Of a DNA stretch of 64,000 nucleotides, positions 10,990 to 20,661 are shown piece after piece; position 1 is the stretch's first letter; every line of letters begins with the position of its first letter. The DNA lies in assembly GCA_943788005.1 (NCBI GenBank), contig CALSOP010000003.1, forward strand, positions 132,690 to 196,689, written 5' to 3'. The notes below the pieces were generated by a model. That model made no database searches, had not been told where the DNA came from, and saw only the letters and a program-made list of their open reading frames with translations. The stretch is from an uncultured Gammaproteobacteria bacterium (lineage in GTDB: Bacteria; Pseudomonadota; Gammaproteobacteria; Eutrophobiales; Eutrophobiaceae). The position numbers were made by a program, and so were the translations under genes.

Positions 10990-11949
10990 ATGAAAGTTAA
11001 TTTAAATAAAATAGTATTTATTTTAACTTTTTGGGCCTTGGCAAATACTGCCTTGGCCCAAAATTTAGCTTTTATCACCAACCAACTCGAAGATACAGTA
11101 TCCGTAATCGATACCAGCAGTAAATCGGTTATAAAAACAATTCAGGTCGGAAATAAACCAGCCGGTGTTATGGCCAGCTTTGATAATAAGCATATATATA
11201 TATCGAACCCTGGAAATCAAGAAATTAGTGTTATCGAAACTGATTCTCTTGAAGTTGTCAAAACCATAACGGTCGGCCAAGCTCCTCTTGCTCTAACTAT
11301 TAGTCATGATAATCAAACACTGTTCGTTGCAGATTGGTATATGGATAGTGTTTTTTCTATTAACACCCAAAGCTTTGAAATTAAAAATCAATATAAAGTA
11401 GGCGACGCACCATCCGGCCTCGCCATATCAAGTGATGACAAACTCTTATTTGTTGCAAATAAAAAAGATAATTCTGTAATGTTTATTAATATTGACTCTG
11501 GAAAAATTCAATCTGAGATTCAAGTAGGCACCGCTCCATTTGGAATTACCGTTGATTATCCTAAACAGCTACTTTATATCGTAAATGTACAATCAGAAGA
11601 TGTGACTGTAGTAGATATCAAGAAGGCAAAAGTTATTAACTCTTTTCCAGTTGATACTTTCCCTTATATAGTTTCAATTGATGAAGCCAATAACCACTTG
11701 TTCGTGACTAATAAAAGAGACAGTTCAGTATCAGTTGTTGATAGAACAACTTTTAAAGAAATAAAAAAAATCTATGTTGGAGAATTTCCAGAAGGAATAA
11801 ATATCCACCCGGATGGGCAAAGTGTATATGTCGCCAACTGGTTTGATGGCACTGTATCCGTAATTGATACAAACACGTTAGAAGTGACTGAAACTATTGA
11901 AACAGGTGAAGGTTCGAGAGCTTATGGTCAGTTTATTATAGAGCGTTAG
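10990..11949 (+). CDS. YncE/YVTN-type beta-propeller protein, exported
   Basis: Signal peptide; repeated VSVIDTxxxxVxxTIxVGxxPxGxxxxxDxxxxxVxN blades. Confidence 0.9.
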   Translation: MKVNLNKIVFILTFWALANTALAQNLAFITNQLEDTVSVIDTSSKSVIKTIQVGNKPAGVMASFDNKHIYISNPGNQEISVIETDSLEVVKTITVGQAPLALTISHDNQTLFVADWYMDSVFSINTQSFEIKNQYKVGDAPSGLAISSDDKLLFVANKKDNSVMFINIDSGKIQSEIQVGTAPFGITVDYPKQLLYIVNVQSEDVTVVDIKKAKVINSFPVDTFPYIVSIDEANNHLFVTNKRDSSVSVVDRTTFKEIKKIYVGEFPEGINIHPDGQSVYVANWFDGTVSVIDTNTLEVTETIETGEGSRAYGQFIIER

Positions 11950-12157
11950 TCTTCATTCTAATAAACCACTTACCTATATCGTCATGCTGGTTTGACAATA
12001 TTGCTTCAATAATAGATATCAACACATTAATACTTACTTGCTAATATAGAGGTGCCGATTACTTACACATTTGAAGTATTAAATAATCACTTCAATTTTT
12101 ACAACAGTATTGGCTCTTTTATTGAATACCTAACAATCACTGTTTTGGAGAGGAATA

Positions 12158-12820
12158 ATGGCTTTGGAAGTTTATTGGGGTAGCGGCAGTCCTTACGCTT
12201 GGCGTGTATTGTTAGCGCTTGAAGTAAAACAAATTGATTATGCGAGTAATCGTTTGAGTTTCACTGAAGAAGATCTGAAATCAGTTGAATACTTAGCCAT
12301 TAGCCCGCGTGGTAAAGTCCCTGCAATTCGAGATGGTTCTGTCACAGTACATGAATCCATTGCAATATTACGCTATCTGGAAGATATAAAACCAGAACCT
12401 GTATTATTTGGCAGTGAGCCTGTTGAGCGCAGCAAAATATGGTGCTCAATTATGGAGATCATGAATTATATCGAGCCCAATATTCTAGATTATGCCAGAA
12501 CTATATTTTATGGAGAGTTATCCGATAAAAAACAAATCGCTATAACAGCCAGAGAAGCCATTGAAGACGAATTAACTAACCTGAATACAAGCTTAGAAAA
12601 TAAAAACTATCTCGCTTCCGATAAACTAACAGCTGCCGATGTTGTTCTTTATCCAGTGATACCCTTTTTGTCAAGAGCAGCAATAAAAGAAAATACTGAA
12701 GAAGTAAGCGGCAAATTGAGAGCGATTGATGATAACTATCCTGCCATTGGAGCTTGGTGCAAAAGAATTGAGTCTATTCCAGGTTTTGAAAAGACATATC
12801 CACCTCACTGGAAGGAATAG
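12158..12820 (+). CDS. Glutathione S-transferase family protein
   Basis: GSGSPYAWRVLLALEVKQIDY..., ISPRGKVPAIRDGSVTVHESIAILRYLED. Confidence 0.88.
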   Translation: MALEVYWGSGSPYAWRVLLALEVKQIDYASNRLSFTEEDLKSVEYLAISPRGKVPAIRDGSVTVHESIAILRYLEDIKPEPVLFGSEPVERSKIWCSIMEIMNYIEPNILDYARTIFYGELSDKKQIAITAREAIEDELTNLNTSLENKNYLASDKLTAADVVLYPVIPFLSRAAIKENTEEVSGKLRAIDDNYPAIGAWCKRIESIPGFEKTYPPHWKE

Positions 12821-12855
12821 TTCTGCTACTAGAAAGGTTTTAAAGGATGCATTAA

Positions 12856-13539
12856 ATGAAAATAACACTTGCCTTTGATGTCTATGGGACATTGCTTAAC
12901 ACACATGGAGTGGTTACAGCCTTGGAAAAGTTAATTGGCATTCAGGCACAAACCTTTTCACAAACCTGGCGTGATAAACAATTAGAATATTCATTTCGCA
13001 GGGGACTAATGCAAAGTTATGATGTTTTTCCTGTTTGTATTAGCGATGCTCTGGATTACTCATGCTTATTTTATAAAACACCATTCACTAATGATGAGAA
13101 AAATGAACTTTTACATATCTATAGCACATTACCCGCATTTGATGATGCCATCACGTCCCTTCAAGGACTCAAAAAAACTGACAATCATTTATATGCCTTT
13201 TCAAATGGCCCAATAGTGACAATAGAAAAATTACTTACTACTGCAAATATTAGAGAGTATTTCCTGGATATTATTAGCGTTGATAGCATAAAAACCTTTA
13301 AGCCATCGCCTGATGTATATAACTACTTTGTAAGCTCCTCTAACGCAGAAAAAGAAAACGCATGGTTAATTTCAAGCAATCCGTTCGATGTGATTGGAGC
13401 AGTCTCAGCAGGAATGAAAGCTGTTTGGGTTCAGCGTAATAAAGAGATGGTATTTGACCCATGGGGTATAGAGCCTACGATTACAATTAACAGTCTTTTA
13501 CAGCTCAAAGAAGATATTTCCGCATATTACAACGAATAG
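12856..13539 (+). CDS. Haloacid dehalogenase type II (HAD superfamily)
   Basis: TLAFDVYGTLLNTHGVV, FSNGP, KPSPDVYNYF and WLISSNPFDVIGAVSAGMKAVWVQR. Confidence 0.9.
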   Translation: MKITLAFDVYGTLLNTHGVVTALEKLIGIQAQTFSQTWRDKQLEYSFRRGLMQSYDVFPVCISDALDYSCLFYKTPFTNDEKNELLHIYSTLPAFDDAITSLQGLKKTDNHLYAFSNGPIVTIEKLLTTANIREYFLDIISVDSIKTFKPSPDVYNYFVSSSNAEKENAWLISSNPFDVIGAVSAGMKAVWVQRNKEMVFDPWGIEPTITINSLLQLKEDISAYYNE

Positions 13540-13577
13540 TTGCCAATTTTTCTAAAAGAAAATTGATTTAATTAAAC

Positions 13578-14570
13578 TTAGCCTTGCTCTAGTAAATTCC
13601 TGAGATCAATCACAGCTGAGTTAGCCCGTGAGATATAAGATGCCATCACCAATGAATGATTTGCAAGGAAACCAAAGCCTGTTCCATTCATGATCATCGG
13701 ACTCCATACTGCATCCTGAGTCCCTTCTAACTCACGAATGATCTGCCGCAGACTGACTAATGCATTTTTCTTTTGTAATACATCATGTAAATCATATTCA
13801 ATAGCATGCATAAAATGGATTAAAGCCCAACACGTTCCTCGCGCTTCATAAAAAACATCGTCTATTTCCAACCAGGGTGTTTTAACTTCCATTAAGTCCG
13901 GTTTGACTGTTGAATGTGTTGCTTCAAAATCCCCTTCAAGATCTGTATTAACCCTTGCTTGACCAACACTCGCACTTAAACGTTGCGATAAACTCCCTAG
14001 ACGTTTTTCAATGATTGCCAGCCAGTCACGCAGATTGTCTGCACGTGCAAAAAATTGTGCATCTTGCTCGTTCGGATCAGATAAGCGAATTAGATAATTT
14101 TCGAGTGCATTAATACCTTTTTGATATTCACTTTCCGTAGCAGGTAAAATCCAGGACTCTGAATCAAAATGAAACTGTGGGTCAGCCGTCATAAGGTCAT
14201 TGTCTTCTACAGACTGTGTCTGTGAACGACTAAAGTCATTACGCATTGCCCTTGCCAAATCACGTATCTGTGTTAAGACACCAAACTCCCAAGAAGGAAT
14301 ATTATCCATAAAGACACTGGGGGGCATGATGTCATTACTAAGGTAACCACCACGTTTATATAACAATGTTTCAGCGACTTCGATCATCGTTGCAGTCGTG
14401 ACAAAACCAGTTACGTAATCTGTACTGCCCTGATTTCGATATTGGCTTTGTTTCTGAACATCGAACACATCAGACTCCGTATCCCAATAAAACATTAAAA
14501 ACAGCATAATAAAAATGGTTACGCCGACAATAGCGAGTACTGGTTTGCTTTTTTCTTTTAATGTATTCAT
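13578..14570 (-). CDS. DUF2333 family protein
   Basis: 330 aa with N-terminal TM; TTATMIEVAETLLYKRGGYLSNDIMPPSVFMDNIPSWEFGVL resembles DUF2333. Confidence 0.72.
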   Translation of the reverse strand: MNTLKEKSKPVLAIVGVTIFIMLFLMFYWDTESDVFDVQKQSQYRNQGSTDYVTGFVTTATMIEVAETLLYKRGGYLSNDIMPPSVFMDNIPSWEFGVLTQIRDLARAMRNDFSRSQTQSVEDNDLMTADPQFHFDSESWILPATESEYQKGINALENYLIRLSDPNEQDAQFFARADNLRDWLAIIEKRLGSLSQRLSASVGQARVNTDLEGDFEATHSTVKPDLMEVKTPWLEIDDVFYEARGTCWALIHFMHAIEYDLHDVLQKKNALVSLRQIIRELEGTQDAVWSPMIMNGTGFGFLANHSLVMASYISRANSAVIDLRNLLEQG

Positions 14571-14649
14571 ATAAGTTTATTATTTAATTTACATTTACAT
14601 TGGGTTTAACTTTTAATATTCAAGTCGACTTATTGAATTAATGAAAATA

Positions 14650-14886
14650 GGGTGATGCATTTCTCTGCGTTGTTACAAGTAGTTTATATACATTCGCTTA
14701 TATGTACTTAAATGGCCGTGGGGTTGATGTTGATCATGTACAAGCCTACGCTTGATATACAGTCGCAGCAGAAAATGGCGTATTTCTCGCAAAAACGTCT
14801 GCGAAAGTCTGATAGACAAAATGAGCTCAAGCAAGCGAACACACGCTGAAATGTTGAGCAAAGAATATTTAGAACAGTATAAATAA
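14650..14886 (+). pseudogene. Decayed C-terminal remnant of a Sel1-repeat gene
   Basis: Plus strand reads YMYLNGRGVDVDHVQAYA-stop-YTVAAENGVFLAKTSAKV, then after a frame change DKMSSSKRTHAEMLSKEYLEQYK-stop, i.e. a Sel1 C-terminus with an in-frame stop and a frameshift. Confidence 0.75.
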
Positions 14887-14948
14887 TAAATTTTTCTTTC
14901 GCCCTGCCGATATAGTCTTCAGTTCACTAATTACAATGGTAAGCAAGC

Positions 14949-15311
14949 ATGCCGACTCTAAAATATATATCATTGATATCCTTATCATTATTTAGCATTC
15001 AAGCTAATTCATTAAATCTGGCTGGTGCAGAACAAACGTTTACCGAAGGGCTATACGACAATAGATCCTGTAACGACCTGTATATGCAAGCCTCCGCCCT
15101 AGAACAAAAGACGTTTCACTATAAAACAAATTACTATAGTGACCAACGCGTCGCTAGCTATGCATTGGCCGTAGTATCTCCCGCGCTCTTCTTCTTTGGA
15201 TATGCCCCTTACCAAAACCATCTTGATCAAAAACGCTCACAACTAGCGAGTAGTGAAATTGAACATGTACGTTTACGCATGGCAGAAAAGCGTTGTTTTG
15301 AACAAAGCTGA
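14949..15311 (+). CDS. Hypothetical exported protein, 120 aa
   Basis: ORF with signal-peptide-like N-terminus and an internal hydrophobic segment (YALAVVSPALFFFGYAP). Confidence 0.6.
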   Translation: MPTLKYISLISLSLFSIQANSLNLAGAEQTFTEGLYDNRSCNDLYMQASALEQKTFHYKTNYYSDQRVASYALAVVSPALFFFGYAPYQNHLDQKRSQLASSEIEHVRLRMAEKRCFEQS

Positions 15312-15350
15312 AACTGAGTAAATTCAGCCCAGAAGACTAACCAATCACTG

Positions 15351-15382
15351 AATAGTGAATATTTAATTGAATATTCACTATT
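15351..15382. promoter_or_regulatory. Putative TetR operator O1
   Basis: Perfect 13-bp inverted repeat AATAGTGAATATT-TAATTG-AATATTCACTATT, 19 bp before the TetR ATG. Confidence 0.75.
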
Positions 15383-15401
15383 TACGATCTATCATTCCCC
15401 T

Positions 15402-16007
15402 ATGAAAAATGCTGCCCTACAGTTAAATAAAGTTAATCCTGCCGACATCATCCTTGAAGCAGCCGTAAACCGTTTTAGTGAATACGGTTATAACAAGACG
15501 ACAATGGCCGAAATTGCTAAAGATGCAGGTATGTCAGCGGCAAACATCTATCGTTATTACAAAAATAAAGAAGAAATTGCTGCAGCGTGCGCTAAAGACT
15601 GCATGTGCGAACGGCTTGATATTCTTAAATCTGTTATTCGAGATAGGAATCTGACTGCCGCGGAAAAACTGGAAAAATATGTGCTAGGGACACTTCACGC
15701 GTCACAGAAAATGCTATCAGAAAACAAAAAGATAGATGAAGTTGTAATGGAAATTACAAAAAACAGATCTGACTTAGTTCATAATAAAATAAACAACGAA
15801 AATGCACTTATAACGGAAATAATCGCATATGGAAATCAGACTGGTGAATTTGACGTCGATGATGTCATCGATACGGCTGCTGCAATCCACTCAATGCTAG
15901 TCCTATTTGATGTGCCAATGTTTACACACCTTTTTACCAAAGAAGAGTTTGAGAAAAAGGCGCTATCCGCTGTGAAACTATTAATCACTGGACTTAAAAA
16001 ACGGTAA
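15402..16007 (+). CDS. TetR/AcrR family transcriptional regulator
   Basis: AVNRFSEYGYNKTTMAEIAKDAGMSAANIYRYYKNKEEI HTH. Confidence 0.95.
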   Translation: MKNAALQLNKVNPADIILEAAVNRFSEYGYNKTTMAEIAKDAGMSAANIYRYYKNKEEIAAACAKDCMCERLDILKSVIRDRNLTAAEKLEKYVLGTLHASQKMLSENKKIDEVVMEITKNRSDLVHNKINNENALITEIIAYGNQTGEFDVDDVIDTAAAIHSMLVLFDVPMFTHLFTKEEFEKKALSAVKLLITGLKKR

Positions 16008-16021
16008 AAAACCATATTTAA

Positions 16022-16047
16022 AGTGAATATTTTATAAAATATTTAAT
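16022..16047. promoter_or_regulatory. Putative TetR operator O2 (imperfect)
   Basis: AGTGAATATT-TTATAA-AATATTTAAT; same left half-site and same 6-bp spacer as O1. Confidence 0.55.
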
Positions 16048-16073
16048 ATTAACGGGCATAAACTGAGGTCGAT

Positions 16074-18413
16074 ATGAACTGGATTGAAACATCTTACCCA
16101 AAATGGGTTTTGCAACACCGATGGTATATTATATTTTTCAGCCTAGTCTTTGTCGCCCTTGCTGCCAGCGGCGGGCGTTTACTCAACTTCACCACCAGCT
16201 ACCGAGTATTCTTCAGTGAAGATAACCCTCAATTATTAGCATTTGAAGCGCTCGAAAATACCTATATCAGAAATGATAATGTCCTAATCGTCTTCGAGCC
16301 TAAAGACGGTAACGTATTTAGTCGTGAAGTCTTGAGTCTGATTGAAGAAACTACAGAAAAATCCTGGCAAGTACCCTACTCCAATCGTGTTGATTCTATA
16401 ACTAACTTTCAACATACCGAGGCCGAGGAAGATGATCTGATAGTACGTGATTTAGTCATAAATGCAGGAAGCTTATCTGAGCAGGAGTTAAACAGAATAA
16501 AAAATATAGCTACAGCTGAACCCCTGCTAGTACATCGATTAATCTCAACCAGTGGCCATGTCACGGCAATTAATATCACCGTCCAATTACCCCGCATCAA
16601 CGAAATGGTTGAAACGCCAGAAGTCGTCACTTACGTCAGAAACCTTGCGGATGAGATACGTGAAGCGCACCCGAATGTGAATGTTTACCTCACCGGCATG
16701 ATAATGATGAACAATTCGTTTTCTGAGTCCTCGAAAAATGATATGGCATCGATAGTCCCAATCAGCTTTGGTGTGATGTTATTACTACTAGCACTACTCG
16801 TTGGTGGGTTCATTGGAACATTTGCCACCTTGCTAGTCATTATGTTTTCGATCATGTCGGCGATGGGCATTGGCGCTTACGCTGGCATGCCACTCTCACC
16901 ACCATCGGCTAGCGCGCCAACAATTATTCTTACAGTTGCAATCGCAAACTGCGTGCACATATTGGTTACATTTCTTCATAGTATGAGACATGGCATGGCA
17001 AAAAATGATGCTTTATTAGAAAGCCTACGTTTAAATCTGCAACCTGTGTTTTTAGCAAGTGTTACGACAACATTAGGTTTTTTAACGATGAACTTTTCTG
17101 ATGTGCCGCCATTCGGACACCTAGGTAACTTCGTTTCCATAGGTGTCATAGTTTCTTTCATCCTTTCTGTATCATTACTTCCTGCACTAATTTCACTCCT
17201 GCCTGTTAAAGTGAAAGAGATAAAAGAAGACGATAACAGGTTGATGGCAAAATTCGCTGAGTTTGTTATTGCCAAGAAAAATTCAATCTTTTGGGTAATG
17301 ATGGGCATAATCGTTTTATTAGTTGCTGCATTACCACGTAATGAGCTAAACGATATATTCGTTCATTACTTCGACGAGTCTGTTGCATTCAGAACGGATT
17401 CAGATTTCACAACAGATAACCTTACTGGCCTTTATAATATCGAATATTCACTTAAGGCAGGCAATGAAGGTGGTATCAGCGACCCTGCATTTTTAGAAGA
17501 GATAGAGAACTTTGCTAATTGGTATCGAGAACAACCCGAAACCTTGCACGTGAATATCTATACCGATATTGCAAAACGACTCAATAAAAATATGCATGCA
17601 GATGATGAGTCATTTTATAAAATTCCTGATGAACGAAACTTAGCGGCACAATATTTATTACTCTATGAAATGTCGCTGCCTTACGGCCTCGATCTAAATA
17701 ACCAGATTAATGTCGATAAATCAGCAACACGTATGACAGCAACATTGAAAACAATATCATCAAATAACTTGATAGATCTTGAAGGTAGAGCACAACAATG
17801 GCTCGCTGGTAATACGACGCATATCGCCCAGGCAGACGGTAGTGGTACGTCTATTATGTTTGCGAATATCGGCAAACGTAACATTGTCAGTATGCTAATC
17901 GGAACGACAGTCGCATTAATCTTGATCTCCATTGTATTAGTGTTTGCACTACGCTCTATTAAAATTGGAGTCATAAGCCTGGTTCCCAATCTGGTTCCTG
18001 CCGCTATGGGTTTCGGACTTTGGGGCTTAACTGTTGGTGAAATAGGTTTGTCACTGTCTATTGTAACGAGTATGAGTCTGGGTATTGTCGTTGATGACAC
18101 CGTGCATTTCCTCAGCAAATATCTACGTGCCAGACGTGAAAAGGGTTTGAATTCAGAAGATGCCGTACGCTACGCCTTCAAAACTGTTGGCCGTGCATTA
18201 TTGATAACATCAATCGTACTTGTGGCTGGATTTTTAATCCTGGCTACGTCCAGCTTTGAACTAAATTCGGGCATGGGATTATTAACAGCAATTATCATCG
18301 CCTTTGCAATATTTGCTGATTTCTTATTCCTACCAGCCATACTAATGAAAATTGAGGGTAAAACTAATGAAAACAATATTGATACTACCGATACTGTTAA
18401 CACTGCTGCTTAA
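16074..18413 (+). CDS. RND superfamily (MMPL-type) exporter
   Basis: 779 aa, two sets of TM bundles, SSD/MMPL-like; GLWGLTVGEIGLSLSIVTSMSLGIVVDDTVHFLSKYLRARREKG. Confidence 0.93.
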   Translation: MNWIETSYPKWVLQHRWYIIFFSLVFVALAASGGRLLNFTTSYRVFFSEDNPQLLAFEALENTYIRNDNVLIVFEPKDGNVFSREVLSLIEETTEKSWQVPYSNRVDSITNFQHTEAEEDDLIVRDLVINAGSLSEQELNRIKNIATAEPLLVHRLISTSGHVTAINITVQLPRINEMVETPEVVTYVRNLADEIREAHPNVNVYLTGMIMMNNSFSESSKNDMASIVPISFGVMLLLLALLVGGFIGTFATLLVIMFSIMSAMGIGAYAGMPLSPPSASAPTIILTVAIANCVHILVTFLHSMRHGMAKNDALLESLRLNLQPVFLASVTTTLGFLTMNFSDVPPFGHLGNFVSIGVIVSFILSVSLLPALISLLPVKVKEIKEDDNRLMAKFAEFVIAKKNSIFWVMMGIIVLLVAALPRNELNDIFVHYFDESVAFRTDSDFTTDNLTGLYNIEYSLKAGNEGGISDPAFLEEIENFANWYREQPETLHVNIYTDIAKRLNKNMHADDESFYKIPDERNLAAQYLLLYEMSLPYGLDLNNQINVDKSATRMTATLKTISSNNLIDLEGRAQQWLAGNTTHIAQADGSGTSIMFANIGKRNIVSMLIGTTVALILISIVLVFALRSIKIGVISLVPNLVPAAMGFGLWGLTVGEIGLSLSIVTSMSLGIVVDDTVHFLSKYLRARREKGLNSEDAVRYAFKTVGRALLITSIVLVAGFLILATSSFELNSGMGLLTAIIIAFAIFADFLFLPAILMKIEGKTNENNIDTTDTVNTAA

Positions 18414-19149
18414 TACAGCCTATGCTGAAACGCCGGAAGAAAAAGGTTTAGCTATCGCAAACGAAGCAGATAAGCGTGATACAGGTTGGACAGATCAAGT
18501 AGCCAATATGAGTATGCTTTTGAAAAACAAACAGGGTGACTCAAGTGTACGAGTTATGCAGATTACAACACTTGAAGTGCCGGGTGATGGTGATAAAAGC
18601 TTGATCACATTTGATGCTCCTAAAGATATTAAGGGCACTGCTTTTCTTAGTCATACGCATTCATTAACACCTGATGATCAGTGGCTATACTTACCTGCAT
18701 TAAAACGCGTGAAACGCATTTCATCTTCTAATAAGTCAGGTCCCTTTGTTGGTAGCGAATACGCCTATGAAGATCTCTCTTCACAAGAAGTAGAAAAGTA
18801 TAAATACAAATGGTTGCGTGACGAGACGCTTAATGGTCGCGATAGTTTCGTCATCGAACGTTTCCCGCAATATGAACACTCCGGCTATACCCGCCAAATT
18901 GTCTGGCTGGATAAAGAAATGTATCAACCACTTCAGCTCGAATTCTTTGATAGAAAAAATTCACAGTTAAAAACATTAGAGTTTCTTGGCTACAAACAAT
19001 ATCTTGATCAATATTGGCGCCCCGATAGTATGCAAATGACAAATCATCAAAACGGCAAGAGTACGACCCTGAGTTGGACTGATTATAAATTTAAAAATGG
19101 TTTAAGCGATAGAGATTTTGATAAAAATACACTCAAGCGCGCTAGATAG
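18367..19149 (+). CDS. Outer-membrane lipoprotein-sorting (LolA-like) protein
   Basis: MKTILILPILLTLLLNTAYA signal peptide; WLYLPALKRVKRISSSNKSGPFVGSEYAYEDLSSQEVEKYKYKWL typical of this family; start at 18367 preferred over 18352. Confidence 0.88.
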   Translation: MKTILILPILLTLLLNTAYAETPEEKGLAIANEADKRDTGWTDQVANMSMLLKNKQGDSSVRVMQITTLEVPGDGDKSLITFDAPKDIKGTAFLSHTHSLTPDDQWLYLPALKRVKRISSSNKSGPFVGSEYAYEDLSSQEVEKYKYKWLRDETLNGRDSFVIERFPQYEHSGYTRQIVWLDKEMYQPLQLEFFDRKNSQLKTLEFLGYKQYLDQYWRPDSMQMTNHQNGKSTTLSWTDYKFKNGLSDRDFDKNTLKRAR

Positions 19150-19187
19150 GAAAACTACAAACAGGGAGAAGGACAAACGGAAATAGA

Positions 19188-20384
19188 ATGAGAACATATA
19201 AACAATATTTATTTCTATTTTTAATTGCATCAACAAGCACCCTATCCTATGCGGGCGAGTGGAGTGGTTTTGCTGGGTTAGAATTCAGAGGCTTTAACCA
19301 AACAGCACAAGACACACGACAAGACCACGACACCAATTTCTCATTTGTATTTGAACCCGAGTATTTTCATGAATGGGATGATGGTGATCAAAGTATCGCC
19401 TTTGTGCCTTATGTTCGTGTTGATGAAAACGATAACGAACGAACACATTTCGATATTCGTGAATTAACTTATTTAAAAGTTGCCGAGCGCTGGGAATTAC
19501 GTCTCGGAATAAGAAAAGTATTTTGGGGTGTCACTGAGTTTCAACACTTGGTTGACATCATCAATCAAACTGACCTGGTTGAAAACCTCGATACCGAAGA
19601 TAAATTGGGTCAACCAATGATGAACCTCGCTCTGATCAATGATTGGGGCACAGTCGATCTGTTTGTCATGCCCTATTTCCGTGAACGAAATTTTCCAGGT
19701 ACCTCAGGTAGATTAAGATCGATTCCAGAGACGCGACAAGATCGCTCACAATTTGAATCTGCCGCAAAAGAAAAACATATCGACCTTGCTGCTCGCTACA
19801 CACACTACATTGGTGACTGGGATATTGGTCTAGCACATTTTTATGGCACTAGCAGAGAACCACGCTTACTGTTTAGTATCGATAGTGGCGGTAATCCTTT
19901 TATTATTCCGTTCTATGACATCATCAACCAGACCTCGGTCGATATCCAAACCACCAAGGGCAATATGCTGTGGAAATTTGAAGCCTTGCATCGCAGCGGT
20001 CAAGGCACGACCTACAATGCACTTGCAGGCGGATTTGAGTACACCTTTGTCGGTATTATGGATACCGCTCTCGATCTAGGTGTGCTCAGTGAATATCACT
20101 ATGATGACCGCGATGAATTATCCATGAACATATTTGAAGACGATATCGCCATCGGTGCGCGTCTCGCATTCAATGATGTTCAATCAAGTGAAGCACTTGT
20201 TGGTGTCGTATGGGACAGAGACAACGGTGGTAAATTCTTCAATATCGAAGCCAGCAGGCGACTCGGTGATAGCTGGCTACTTGAGCTACAGGGCCGTTTC
20301 TTCTTTAATCAAAAACGCAGTGATCTGGCATTTTTTGTGAGCCGAGATGACTATACTGAATTATTCCTGACCTATAACTTCTAG
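19188..20384 (+). CDS. Outer-membrane beta-barrel protein of the RND/LolA-like operon
   Basis: Signal peptide, alternating beta-strand composition, C-terminal ...DDYTELFLTYNF ending in aromatic Phe. Confidence 0.75.
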   Translation: MRTYKQYLFLFLIASTSTLSYAGEWSGFAGLEFRGFNQTAQDTRQDHDTNFSFVFEPEYFHEWDDGDQSIAFVPYVRVDENDNERTHFDIRELTYLKVAERWELRLGIRKVFWGVTEFQHLVDIINQTDLVENLDTEDKLGQPMMNLALINDWGTVDLFVMPYFRERNFPGTSGRLRSIPETRQDRSQFESAAKEKHIDLAARYTHYIGDWDIGLAHFYGTSREPRLLFSIDSGGNPFIIPFYDIINQTSVDIQTTKGNMLWKFEALHRSGQGTTYNALAGGFEYTFVGIMDTALDLGVLSEYHYDDRDELSMNIFEDDIAIGARLAFNDVQSSEALVGVVWDRDNGGKFFNIEASRRLGDSWLLELQGRFFFNQKRSDLAFFVSRDDYTELFLTYNF

Positions 20385-20661
20385 TTTTTCCTTCATAAAT
20401 AAGCACTTAAAATTTAAAACTATTGAGTGAACTGCTCATTTAATATTTTACTTGAAAGTTCTCTAAATGTTCTCTTATAATGGCTCGTCCCTGAAAACCC
20501 CACACTGTTTTCAAGACATGACTCCCCAGTCACTTCTAGTACAGGACGTACTGGCATCTGCTCAGGCAGATTTAGCTAAGAAATTACACATTCGATGCTT
20601 TCGTTGAACAAGCCTTAAGGATGAGGCTTGCTCAACAACCTACCCTGTGCGGAGAATAATA

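Noticed and set aside
14673-14861. 62-aa minus-strand ORF
   Set aside because: Lies over the plus-strand Sel1 remnant; a chance antisense frame.
17681-18118. 145-aa antisense ORF within the RND gene
   Set aside because: Fully contained in a strong coding sequence with no supporting signals.
20603-20636. Integron attC-like site upstream of the polymerase (GTTGAAC ... GCTCAAC)
   Set aside because: The core boxes are in the wrong order (GTTRRRY precedes RYYYAAC), and no integrase or cassette array is present.
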